This document shows, piece by piece, positions 47,173 through 56,925 of a stretch of DNA of 64,000 nucleotides. This stretch comes from Brachycybe producta. Taxonomy: Eukaryota; Arthropoda; Diplopoda; Playtdesmida; Andrognathidae. How positions within the stretch are numbered: position 1 is the stretch's first letter; each line of letters starts with the position of its first letter. Position numbers and translations under genes: made by a program. The stretch is taken from the NCBI GenBank assembly GCA_036925085.1, contig JAUPFP010000042.1:1602045-1666044 (forward strand). Direction: 5' to 3'. A model generated the notes under the pieces. It was given only the letters and a program-made list of their open reading frames with translations, did not search any database and was not told the origin of the DNA.

Positions 47173-50100
47173 GTGTTATATGTTTCTGACGTCTACGATA
47201 GCTATACATAGGACCAAAGAAATCCTTTTTAATGGATGGATGTCCTTCTTATCTTATTATATTTCTGTGTCTTTTGAGAGGAGAGGAAGGTTGTCTACAG
47301 AGTTGCTGTTGTTCTGAAGATGACAAATATTGATATTGGAAAATTGCTTCTTCTTCTTCTACTTGCACTAATGTGCTTCTAGTATCTAAGCTATACTACT
47401 TGACAACAAGAAAAGCAACAGTAAGCCTATATTAGATTTCAAGATGTTCAGATTTAGTGACGTCACAAGCAACAAACAAACTTCTATTTGTGATTCCTAC
47501 CATGATTTGTGACAGACACTCAAACAATTTTGGTTATTGCGAAGAGAAAGAGAGAGAGAGGGAGAGAGAGAGAGAGAAAATTAATATCATGATGGTTTCG
47601 TGAAGAGTTCTTCTTTTTTTCTGAAATCATGTGGCCAAGTGTTGTTGTATCAGTTGTATTTCACAATTATGTTCCTTCTTTACTGATATTATCCTCGCAC
47701 AAATTATTTTTCAGAACTACCAATCTGATATTGCGTGCTTTTGCTTATACAGTATATTAAGCATATTACAACTAACTTTTGAGTTGTGCCAAATTATTTA
47801 CAAATGTCACAAATGAGGTTGTGTGCTTGTTTGACATTTGTGAATGTTTGTGTGTGAAGTAAAGCAATAGTGCATTAATTTCAAAAGTGCAGCACTGTGC
47901 TTAATTGCGCATTTGAAAATGCAGAAAATTGCTAATTATTTAAAAAAAAAATTCAGACTTCTATAAATGCCACTGTGTTTGGTGATGCAAATTTTAAAAG
48001 AAAATAAACAAACAAAAAAAAAAAAAGAAGCAGAAAAGAATGCTTGAAACTTGAATTTACCTCAAAATGATTGCAATTACTTCTGATCCCAAGAGGTAGA
48101 AATCAGCTTCTTTCGCCAAGATGTCACTGTTCACGGAATGATTGTACGACACCACTTCTCCATACCTTGAGAAGAAAAATATGATACGAATGCCATAAAT
48201 ATTAGCATTGAAATTGTGTCAAAATTGATAATTTTTTTCCAAATTTATGTTTAACAATTTGCAAATTGTGAGAAGTATAAGCACAACATTCTTTGGTATT
48301 GTTGCCATTTCGGATTTAATACAAGCAGCTGTTTTTTTTGATGAAGTTTTACTGTTGTTTTCTGACTTTCAAACTCTGCTGAATATGCGTTTCAGAAAAT
48401 AGATACTAAGGAGAAATTGTGGTTTAGAAACTGGAACGGTAATTAAATTCCTTAATAGTATTTTCAGATTGATATTTTTCAAAATAAACTTTTTATAGAC
48501 AAAAATTTAAAAAATGTCGTCTGCTTAAAGTTGGGTCATTTTCAAAATGCCGTAAAAAGCTTATTTTTAAAAGAAAATAACATGAAAATACTTTTATGTG
48601 ATTGAGTTAACCTCCTAGTTTTCTAAAATTCGCTTAATTCTACTCTCGAAAGACAGAATAACCAGAGTTTAAGACACTTTAAAACCAGCTTAAGAATAAT
48701 TGTTTGTCATAAAGTCTTGGCCACGATTTATTTGGTGCTGTGTTTCGCGATCACAATTGTGAAATCTCAACTATAAACGCAGTTTTAAATCCCTTTACTA
48801 ACACGAAGATTGCTTCTGTCAGCAGAAATAAAACAATAAATCATGATTTCTTGCATAAATTATTTTCCTTTGAACTTTAAACGGAATAAAACGTGAAGAA
48901 AAAACGAAAACAAAATTCCTTTCTAAAGCAATTCTGTTTTCGTTTTTTCTTCACGTTTTAGTAATAAAATCAAGTAGAATTTAACTTGTCAAATACAGTA
49001 TATTACTTAAATGTCCATCGTCTATTAATTTTAAATGAATGCATTACGAGGAGAAAGAGCATTATATAATAAAACCGAGACTACATACACGGCTGACTAA
49101 TTTTAGCTGTTGTTTTACTCTGATCCGTTCTTTAGTTGTGCATATATTAGCATAATTATGTAATCATGCAACTCAGGTAATATTATACGAAGTATACTTT
49201 TACAAGGTGTTTCACTGTATTTTCAAGTCAGAAATCGTTTTTTTTTTTTCTCCCTCTAAGAATCTCATCACGTAAAACAGATTTTCTCCACTGACAGCCA
49301 AATAAACTGTAATTAAAATCTAAATAATAATCAATGAGGGAGGTTAGACATCCCTACTTACTGTATATCTCTAGAAGTGTCGATGACCATGGCCTCGTAT
49401 TCAGCCTCCACTCCTTGTCACACATTACAACAAGAGTGGAGCCAGGGGTGGGAGCACATATATCGAAAGTACCACTAAAGTAGTGTTGTTCACTGTTCAA
49501 TGTTCACTGAGAACACTTTGTAAAATTAGTGTAAATTATACAAACTGCGCGGCACTGTAAGACTGAAACCTTGTGTCATTTTGTCTGATATAAAGGGATT
49601 ATGATGATAGCAAAAGTTCTCGACAGTTTAAAACAAAAGGTTTCTCAAATTTATTTTATTATTACCACTTGTTATCAGACATTCTGACGTAACAGGCATA
49701 TGTGGCAACCATATAATGTACTTAATGTAATTTAGTTTATAGGCAAAAGGGTAACCCGCCATGACGGGAGCAAAATTCACAGGCAATTGTGCGCATGCGC
49801 GTCGTTTTTTCCTTTTTTTTTACTCTTTCACATTTCAATTTCAGTCACCCCTCCCACTTTTCTCTCTCTCTCCCCCTCTACTCTTTCCAACCTTTTCCCC
49901 TCACCCCCTCCCACTTTTCTCTCTCTCCCCCTTCTACACTTTCCAAAGGAAGAGTTCAACATATAGTTGACCTTGAGAAAAAAAACGGTTCATTTATTCA
50001 AATTTATATAAATTCCGACGTGCTTCAATGGTTTTGTTACTCCACACACACACACACAGACCTGGGATTATATATATAATAATAATAATAAAAAGATGCC

Positions 50101-50379
50101 ACCCTTAATTTAACTCTTTGGTATGTTTTTCTTGCTGTCTGTGAAAATACTTATTATTTTATTAAATTAACGATGCAATATCGATCGAACACTGCAGCAA
50201 TTTTTCTAGTCGTTGTTCTTATTGTTGTTGGAAATGATTCAATGTTCAGAAATCGAAACAAAAGCGAGAAGAAAAAAACCCATTAGCCCAATTACAACAA
50301 CAACAACAAATAATGAATGTGCCCATTAGCATAATTACGCTGAAATACATTTTGGGAAAATGTGACGAAACCATTCTAT

Positions 50380-50418
<39 letters not shown>

Positions 50419-50630
50419 TTGAATTCATAATTTTACCTGGCAATATTAAGAATGATTCGAAAGCATTCGGGATCTCGATCAATAAACCAAACGTTGTCCA
50501 TCGGTTGGCGAAATCCCGATCTCGAATCCAACAACTTGTTTAAGTAGCCACTGTTCAATTTCTCGATGGTCGATCGAGTCGTTTCGAACACGGTTCCACC
50601 GACATTCAATTGAATCCTTTCAGTTGCCAT
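45602..50630 (-). CDS. BTB/T1-domain (KCTD-like) protein with two alternative terminal exons
   Basis: Exon 1 (coding 50630-50437), exon 2 (48165-48061) and either exon 3a (46610-46451) or exon 3b (45767-45602) give 152 or 154 residues; every join is phase 2. Exons 1-2 encode a BTB_2/K-channel-tetramerisation domain: IQLNVGGTVFETTRSTI, a WFIDRDPECFRIILNIAR core, RYGEVV, and EADFYLLGSE. There are no channel membrane segments, so this is a small soluble KCTD-type protein. KCTD proteins oligomerise and often serve as Cullin-3 adaptors; whether this one does is unknown. The start follows an acceptor-like TTTTCAG at 50644-50650, so a 5' UTR intron is likely. Intron 1 carries Helitron-like copy 2. 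Confidence 0.85.
46451..46610 (-). other. Alternative last exon 3a of the BTB gene
   Basis: Acceptor CTTTGTAG, in-frame stop TAA. It encodes about 52 residues, Leu/Glu-rich and helical, ending ELVRGMASQAYWSS. Confidence 0.85.
47119..47169. repeat. (CT)n microsatellite in the BTB gene intron 2
   Basis: A pure CT run of about 25 units. Confidence 0.97.
48887..48960. repeat. Short perfect hairpin in the BTB gene intron 1
   Basis: TAAAACGTGAAGAAAAAACG pairs with its inverted copy CGTTTTTTCTTCACGTTTTA. The arms are about 29 nt and the loop about 12-14 nt. Confidence 0.85.
49395..49450. repeat. Small palindrome with GTGGAGCC arms
   Basis: AGCCTCCACTCCTTGT faces ACAAGAGTGGAGCC. It shares the GTGGAGCC motif with the MITEs in the cereblon introns and looks like a fragment of that family. 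Confidence 0.45.
49748..50067 (-). mobile_element. Helitron-like non-autonomous element, copy 2
   Basis: A reverse-oriented relative of 60393-60802. The 5' start reads TCCCAGGTCTGTGTG beside a TATATA target. The hairpin CCCGTCA/TGGCGGG is slightly decayed, and the CTAG terminus seen in the other two copies is missing. Confidence 0.5.
50383..50414. repeat. (GA)n microsatellite near the donor of BTB exon 1
   Basis: About 16 GA units, 22 nt downstream of the exon 1 donor on the gene strand. Confidence 0.95.
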
Positions 50631-50699
50631 CACGAAATTACTTCTGAAAATAAAAACGAGAGAAAAATCCGCATAACCAAAAAAAAAAAAAAATTAGCA

Positions 50700-53580
50700 T
50701 AGAAAACATAAAAATTGAAAAATTGTTACTTTAGACTACTCTGTGATCGATTTTTTTTTTGGTTGCTGTTTTTATAGCTAATTTAGCGTGATTTTCGTTT
50801 GAAGCTGGTAATATATACTGTATTAAAGCTATGTCGACAATGATGATGATGATGATGTATTGATTTTTTGCAGAGATTTTTTTTATCTCATCAAAGATTG
50901 CTTAAAATATATATTTTTCCGATGTTGTTTTTAAATAGAAAATGAGATATTTTTTTTTTTTCCTTCTTCTCTTTACTCAAAAAATAAACCATTCATTTCC
51001 CATGTTGTTGTTGTTTTTCTTCAATGCAAAAATGTTGTTTAAATTGCAAATTGAAATTAAGTCACTTCATGGTAGGATGATGTACGCATTTCTTGATTTA
51101 AGTGTCGTTACTGCAACATTTACAGCATCCTTTTCGCCCTTTCGAAGTAAAAGTGACTCACTGAAACAGAGAGTGAACGAACACAAAAAACCACAATGAC
51201 TTCAAAAGTACAAATGGACTCTTCTATTAAAGAAAATGCTTGCAAAAAAATAAAAAAAAAATTCAATTTTAGCGCATATGTCAAATAATACTTTAGTTGT
51301 TATTTGTTTTATGAGCTGTAGATTGTGTTCACAAATCTAAATGTTTAACCACATTACACTTTGTATTGCACATACATTTTCAAGATAAAAACAATGTCTT
51401 AAATGATGCGCAATGAAAATTGTGTGTGTGTAAGTGATGGAGTTAAAAGTCGATCGAAGCTGCCGATTTTTCGTTCTCGACCACGTAATGGTGACGTTTA
51501 GAAATGGAACAGCCGGTGTCTTGCTAGTGCTGCTGCTGTTGCATTGTTAAAAAAATGGAAGATTTTTGCTCTTAACTTCACCCGTTACTTAGCAGCGAGA
51601 AAACACTTATTTCTAGCCAGATGCACTTCCTCCACATAATTCTGTTATTTTAACTCTTCTGTAATCTAATATTTAGATAGATGCTGTTTGTTTTCTCGAA
51701 TAAATTTTCTTAATACGGGTGAGAAAACCATTTAATACGATAGCGGATAACACAAAAAATCGGCTAACACAAAATATATTTTCTGTACAGTCCCTTAGAA
51801 TTAGCATAAAAACTCATTCTTTTATCAGGAAAATCCGTTTAACACAAAAATATTGTGCTCCTTTTCATTTCTTGTGAAAAGGTTTCCACTGTACAGTAAA
51901 AACCGTTTAACACGAAATTCGTGTAACACAAAAACATATTGCAGTCTTTTCCATATGTCAGCTAGTTTACCACTGTACAGTAAAAACTATTCAACACAAA
52001 AAAATCTAACAACACGAATTATATTTTGGTCCAGTCCCCGAAGAAGAATAATAGCAATGCAAATTCTTCACAAGATTCGTTTAACACGAATAAAATATTC
52101 AAGCCCATTCCATTTCGTGTTGAACAGTTTTCGCTGTATGTAGGCTATAATAGTGTCCACTTAGTAAAGAAGTTGCCGAACTCGTTGTAGTCGTTTTTGT
52201 AGTTTAGTTTCTCTTTGAAATGTAATAAATTCATTTTCGTTTGTGCAAATTGTACTGTTTATTAATGAGAATGAAATAATTTATTTGTAAAAAAAAATAA
52301 AATACACACTAATGGGTCGTAATCACGCATAGCAACGACAAGCATTTTAGATTGCTAGTCTACCTTTTGTTTGCAATGTCAGATGTAACTTACTGCCAAT
52401 TACAGTGAAAAGAATTATTAAAGCACTAGAAACACACAGCCGGCAAACATTCGTGGAAAATGCATGTGTTTTGTTTATTTCTGACATTGCCAAAGATAAA
52501 AATCGATCGCAGATTTCTTTCATTTAAAGAAAATCTCTGAATTTCATTATAATACAAATAAATATATACATATTTACAGACAGAATTATGATATTTTCAC
52601 AATTTATCACGCTTGAAATTAAGTTGTTAAACATCTGTAATACCTTACTGTATTCAATGGATACAATCGGAACCTAGAGACTATTTCTTTGTGCTGAGAA
52701 GAATGATGGTGATGGTGATTCCTTCACCTACTTACTACACAATTTCTTAAAAGAAAATTTCCGGAGATGTACTTGATTTTGCCATTTTGTTTTCTCAAAT
52801 AGAAAGCCACAGGATGAGGCCATGGGGGGCAAACATAACTTCTAAATAAACACAATGTTCACCATCTTCACCATAGAAAGCAAATATCGCACCTCGGTTG
52901 GAAGAGTGACACAATTAAAAAAAACACTTTTTTTTTACGAAAATGAGTTTAAAGTTAAGAGAAGATTCATGGCTTACTTTGCGGAGCTCTTCAATTTCAA
53001 AACCCGTTTAAATTATTCCTAATGTCGGTTTATTTGGCTCCCCTGCAATAGATTGAGATAGAAAAAAGGCAACTTTAAACTAATTTTCCACCAAAAAAAA
53101 AAGAGGTTTTTTGAGTTTGGCCACACTTGCAACCGAGCTGCGATATATGGGATAGATGGTTGCTTTATTGAGAAGGGTAAGCTGAGCCACCATACTTTTC
53201 GAACCACGCCCACATGTTGTTTCGAAATGCTACTTTTCTGGGTTTTTTTTTTTACAGATACTAGTTTTGTCTTTGCTTAATTCTGATTGTAACCAATGAA
53301 ACTGTTTTATATGGTGGTGATAAATGAAGTTATGAAAACTTTTAGGCACATGAATAAATTATTATTTATACACAATCTGTGACAATTAGCATCTCGATCA
53401 TCTCTTTAAAATTTATGTTCAATTAGTTTAAATGTTTATTTGGGCGTAGTTTTTTTTTAATTCTGACGTTTTGTCTATCAATCATGTTGCCTGTTTATTG
53501 TGGTTACGGTTGCCGATGTTGCATGGCTTCATGGTTCAGTAATACTCTGCAACATTCCTAATACTGTCCAGAAGAGGCCA
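50700..53580. other. Intergenic region between ANKRD16 and the BTB gene
   Basis: Apart from the pogo-like cluster, I see AT-rich DNA with no supported exon. A short minus-strand frame at 53019-53213 has a faint ankyrin-like look but no phase-compatible splice site. Confidence 0.45.
51700..52145. mobile_element. Cluster of pogo-like terminal repeats
   Basis: The motif ACTGTACAGTAAAAACnnTTnAACACnAAA occurs at 51889 and 51972, with an inverted counterpart TTTCGTGTTGAACAGTTTTC near 52113. Further degraded copies lie near 51740 and 51838. This suggests nested or tandem pogo/Tigger-type MITEs. Confidence 0.5.
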
Positions 53581-53583
53581 TAT

Positions 53584-56189
53584 TTAAAGCTGAACGAAAA
53601 ACAAAAAAGAATAAACACCGTCAATAGATTATTAATTAGATGGATTAGTGAAATTTCATCACAGCTTTTAAAGTTATTACCTGTTCGTTTTTACAATCCA
53701 GTGCATTTACTTCGGCCCCGAGGTTTACCAGCAATCTAACAGCCTCACTCTTTCCTTCCTTTTGAACATAATTAATTCATTTTTGTATTAGATAATTCGA
53801 GCATACTTAAGATTACATTACGGTGATATTTTTTTTTAAAAAAAAGCTGATTAATTATAGACAAAAATTAACAAAATATTGTCTACTTAAAAGATGGACC
53901 ATTTTCAAACTGACATAAAAAACTTATTTTAAGAGATATCAAATATGAAAATACTCTTAAGTGATTGAGATGCCGTTCTAGTTTCAAAAACATCTTCAAA
54001 TTCTCTCTTAATTTTGCTTCTGAAAGGCAAAATATAATTGAGAGTTCGAGAGAGACGTTTACATTTTACGACCAGTCAGTCATTGAGTGTCATAATTAAT
54101 ATTAATCTCATTATGTAACTGTAGTAATCCTACAAAAATTATCTAGTTTCTAGAAACACTAGTTCACTGAAAACATGCTAGACTTGTATAGTTTTGGCTT
54201 TATGAGACCCTAAGTTAACTGTTTGAGTGAAATCTGATATAGTAAATACCGTATAATCAAGAGCCAGTTCCTAAATAATTTATAACGTTTTTGATTGCAA
54301 TCTGGTAGTTGAAGAGTGACACAATTATACCTTTTTTAATGGTGCCTTCAAACTTGTACGAGCATACAGTATATGTTTAGCGGACCTGCACAACTCACTT
54401 GAGGGTGAGGACCATATTACCCCCCCCCCCCCCCCAGAAAATTCGCCACGGTCCACAAGAGTAAGTTTTCGGGGAGTAATTTTGTTCAACAGGTAATTAA
54501 TTAAACAAATATAATGAACTTGTTTTTATTTCATTCAGTGGAATTGTGTAGTAAAGGGTCCACATATTGTAAATTCTGGGAGTGCAGCAAGTTTTATAAA
54601 TTCTTGCAAGCCATAAAAATGAACAGCATTTTTTTAATAACATGCAGAAGTGGTTCTTGCATTTTATTTTAAAATATGTTTTAAACCGTGTTTATGGAAT
54701 CGCTTTGAAAAATCAATTTTCAATAAATTGTTTAATTATACAATTATTTCCAAAATTTTCATTGCGGGCCGTATGTTGTGCAGGACGGATGCATAGCAAG
54801 ACCTATATATGTATTTTTATGCCGGACAAAATACATTTGTTCGAGCTTACTTTGGATGCTAAATGCAATGGTGTCGTACCATCTGTAGCGCGCTGGTTAA
54901 CATTCAACCGATAATGTTCTATCAAGTGGCGAAGAGACTTCGTGTTACCCGCTTGCGCCGCAATATGCAACAACGTTCTTTCTAGTTTGTCAACGGCTAG
55001 AACATTTGCCTAAAAAGAGAAATTGCATCTCAATATAAGGCTTCACGTTTTTGTAACCATAATGTCATAATTTCAAGTTACTAACACCTTGTTGGACAAG
55101 TAGATCTCCGATCTCAATGCTGTCGACACGAAACGCTTCCATCAGTGGAGTGGTGCCACAGTTATCCGTGACGTCCACGTTATATTGTGCTTTTTGAAGT
55201 AGCAACCTCACAACTGCGACATGTCGATGGAGAACTACGAGTGTAGCAAAATTACTAATATAAAAAATTATCGTGGGTTTTGTTGTGTGTGAATGAAACG
55301 AGATTTTAGTTTCGTACCTGCCGTATGGAATGGAGTTCGTCCATTCTTACTAACCGTGTTCCAAATATCAGAATCACAGTCCAGTAGAAATGAGACGATG
55401 TTAAAGTTTCCTTCTCTGAATAGAACCACTGTTAGTAGGCTTAGTTTTTACATGTTACGTTTCTGACATTGCAACAACGTATGAATTAATTTTACCTGCA
55501 AGCAATGTGAAAACTTGTCCAGCCGTCTTTGTTCTGCAGTCGGAGATCAGAACCGTGAGCAACCAATGACTTCACAACGTCAAGGTTCCTCTTTGTGCAG
55601 CTTAACATCAGAGGTGTCCAATCAGCCTTTTTAAGGCAGTTCACATTGATTCCCTTTACAGTGGTTAACAAGTAATCGAGGCATTCTTGTTGTCCAGCTT
55701 GAGCTGCTTCGTGCAGAGGCCGCTTACCGTTCATGTTGCCCAATTCGTAATCAAAACCTCGTATCTCTTCGCAAAGATACCTTCATGTACAAATTCAATC
55801 TTAATTACTATAATTAGCATGAGTGCCATTGAATGGATTCGAGAAGTTCGGAATCTTATAAGTTGGACACGAAGCCCAATATAGCATTAGCATACATTTT
55901 TGAGCCAATTACATGTTGTACTTCTTCATGTGTCTTTATGTCTCAAACGAGATTTCGTAGCTTCTTGAGTGGCTTATATATTATACAGTACTTGCCTAAG
56001 TACTTTGTAATGTCCATGTCGGCATGCCAAATGTAACAAAGTGTCTCCAGACTTGGGATGAATGCAATTCTTCCAAGAAAAGCACTGCAATTTCGGATCA
56101 ATTGTTAACTTTGTTTGAATAGAACGAAGAAGTTCCAAGTTTCCAGATTGTGCTGCATTAAGCAACTGAAGATAAAATTGTTGTTCCAT
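53584..56189 (-). CDS. ANKRD16: ANKRD16-like ankyrin repeat protein
   Basis: Coding exons are 56189-55996, 55780-55496, 55415-55318, 55234-55086, 55009-54851, 53758-53681 and a final 53589-53584, giving 322 residues. It consists of tandem ankyrin repeats throughout. The diagnostic ANKRD16 stretch KRPLHEAAQAGQQECL...CLKKADWTPLMLSCTKRNLD...LQNKDGWTSFHIACREG is present. In mammals ANKRD16 binds alanyl-tRNA synthetase and limits serine misincorporation; that role here is inferred from orthology. The first intron uses a GC donor (AG/GCAAGTA), which is the only choice giving the VLRYL join in frame. The last exon, as spliced, adds one residue and a stop; the expected final ankyrin repeat is recognisable just beyond it but in another frame and with an internal TAG. 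Confidence 0.88.
55781..55995 (-). other. ANKRD16: GC-AG intron 1 of ANKRD16
   Basis: Donor CTTAG/GCAAGTACT, acceptor ATGAAG. The AG/GCAAGT context is the usual consensus for GC donors. The only nearby GT donor (CAA/GTACTG) is phase 0 and gives a frameshift with this acceptor. Confidence 0.75.
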
Positions 56190-56904
56190 TTCTATTTAGA
56201 AATATTTCTTGTATATTTTAGAAGATAAAATCATTTAGGAAGTTAAAAACTTAACAAAAATAGCAGTCATTTAGTTTCTTAGTACAATAGATGGCACCAC
56301 AATATTCATGGAAGTGACTTTGTATATATCATGGATTCATGATGTTATATGATTGTTGTTGCGTGGTGATTTGAAAATTTTGAATATTGTTGACATAACG
56401 GGAGAGATGGTAGCTTGGACTCATTTTATCATTATTCATTTTTTAGAATTTCTACAAACTGTTTAAATTATCATGTTTTCTTTGCAGTTTTGAATATTGC
56501 ATGATTTTGAATTGATAGAATTTTTTTTTAGAAGTTAATGTAAGTTTAAAGTGTAATTAAACGCCCTTCAAATATTGGTTACTCTGTTTTTCGAGAGAAA
56601 AATTATTAAGATAAAACTTTGGAAAGTGTTTTAGAAACTGGAAGAGTATTTTCATGTTGATATCTTTTAAAAAAAATGAAATTATGTCAATTTGAGAATG
56701 GCTTCCAACTTTAGGGAGACGTTATATTTTTTTAAAAATTTATTTCTATAAAAAGTTTATTTTCAAAGGTCATAAAAATAATATGAAGTAATTAAATTCA
56801 GTTACCGTTCTAGTTTCTAACACTTTCAATTTATCATTAGTGTTGCTTATTCGAAACAGGTTAAATCACTTTTATTTACAATAATAAAATAGATTTACGG
56901 GGTA

Positions 56905-56912
56905 TTTTATTT
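56905..56912 (-). terminator. Poly(A) signal of cereblon
   Basis: AATAAA on the minus strand, about 15 nt past the cereblon stop. Confidence 0.5.
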
Positions 56913-56925
56913 TCTAAATAATTAT

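Noticed and set aside
49340-49450. Exon-like minus-strand stretch reading VEAEYEAMVIDTSRDI with a GTAAGT-like donor
   Set aside because: It is part of a small palindrome. BTB exons 1 and 2 already join directly in phase with the expected domain sequence, and no proper acceptor precedes it.
53019-53213. Minus-strand frame with a faint ankyrin-like PYIAARLQ stretch
   Set aside because: No phase-compatible acceptor joins it to ANKRD16, and a better match to the last repeat lies at 53500-53590.
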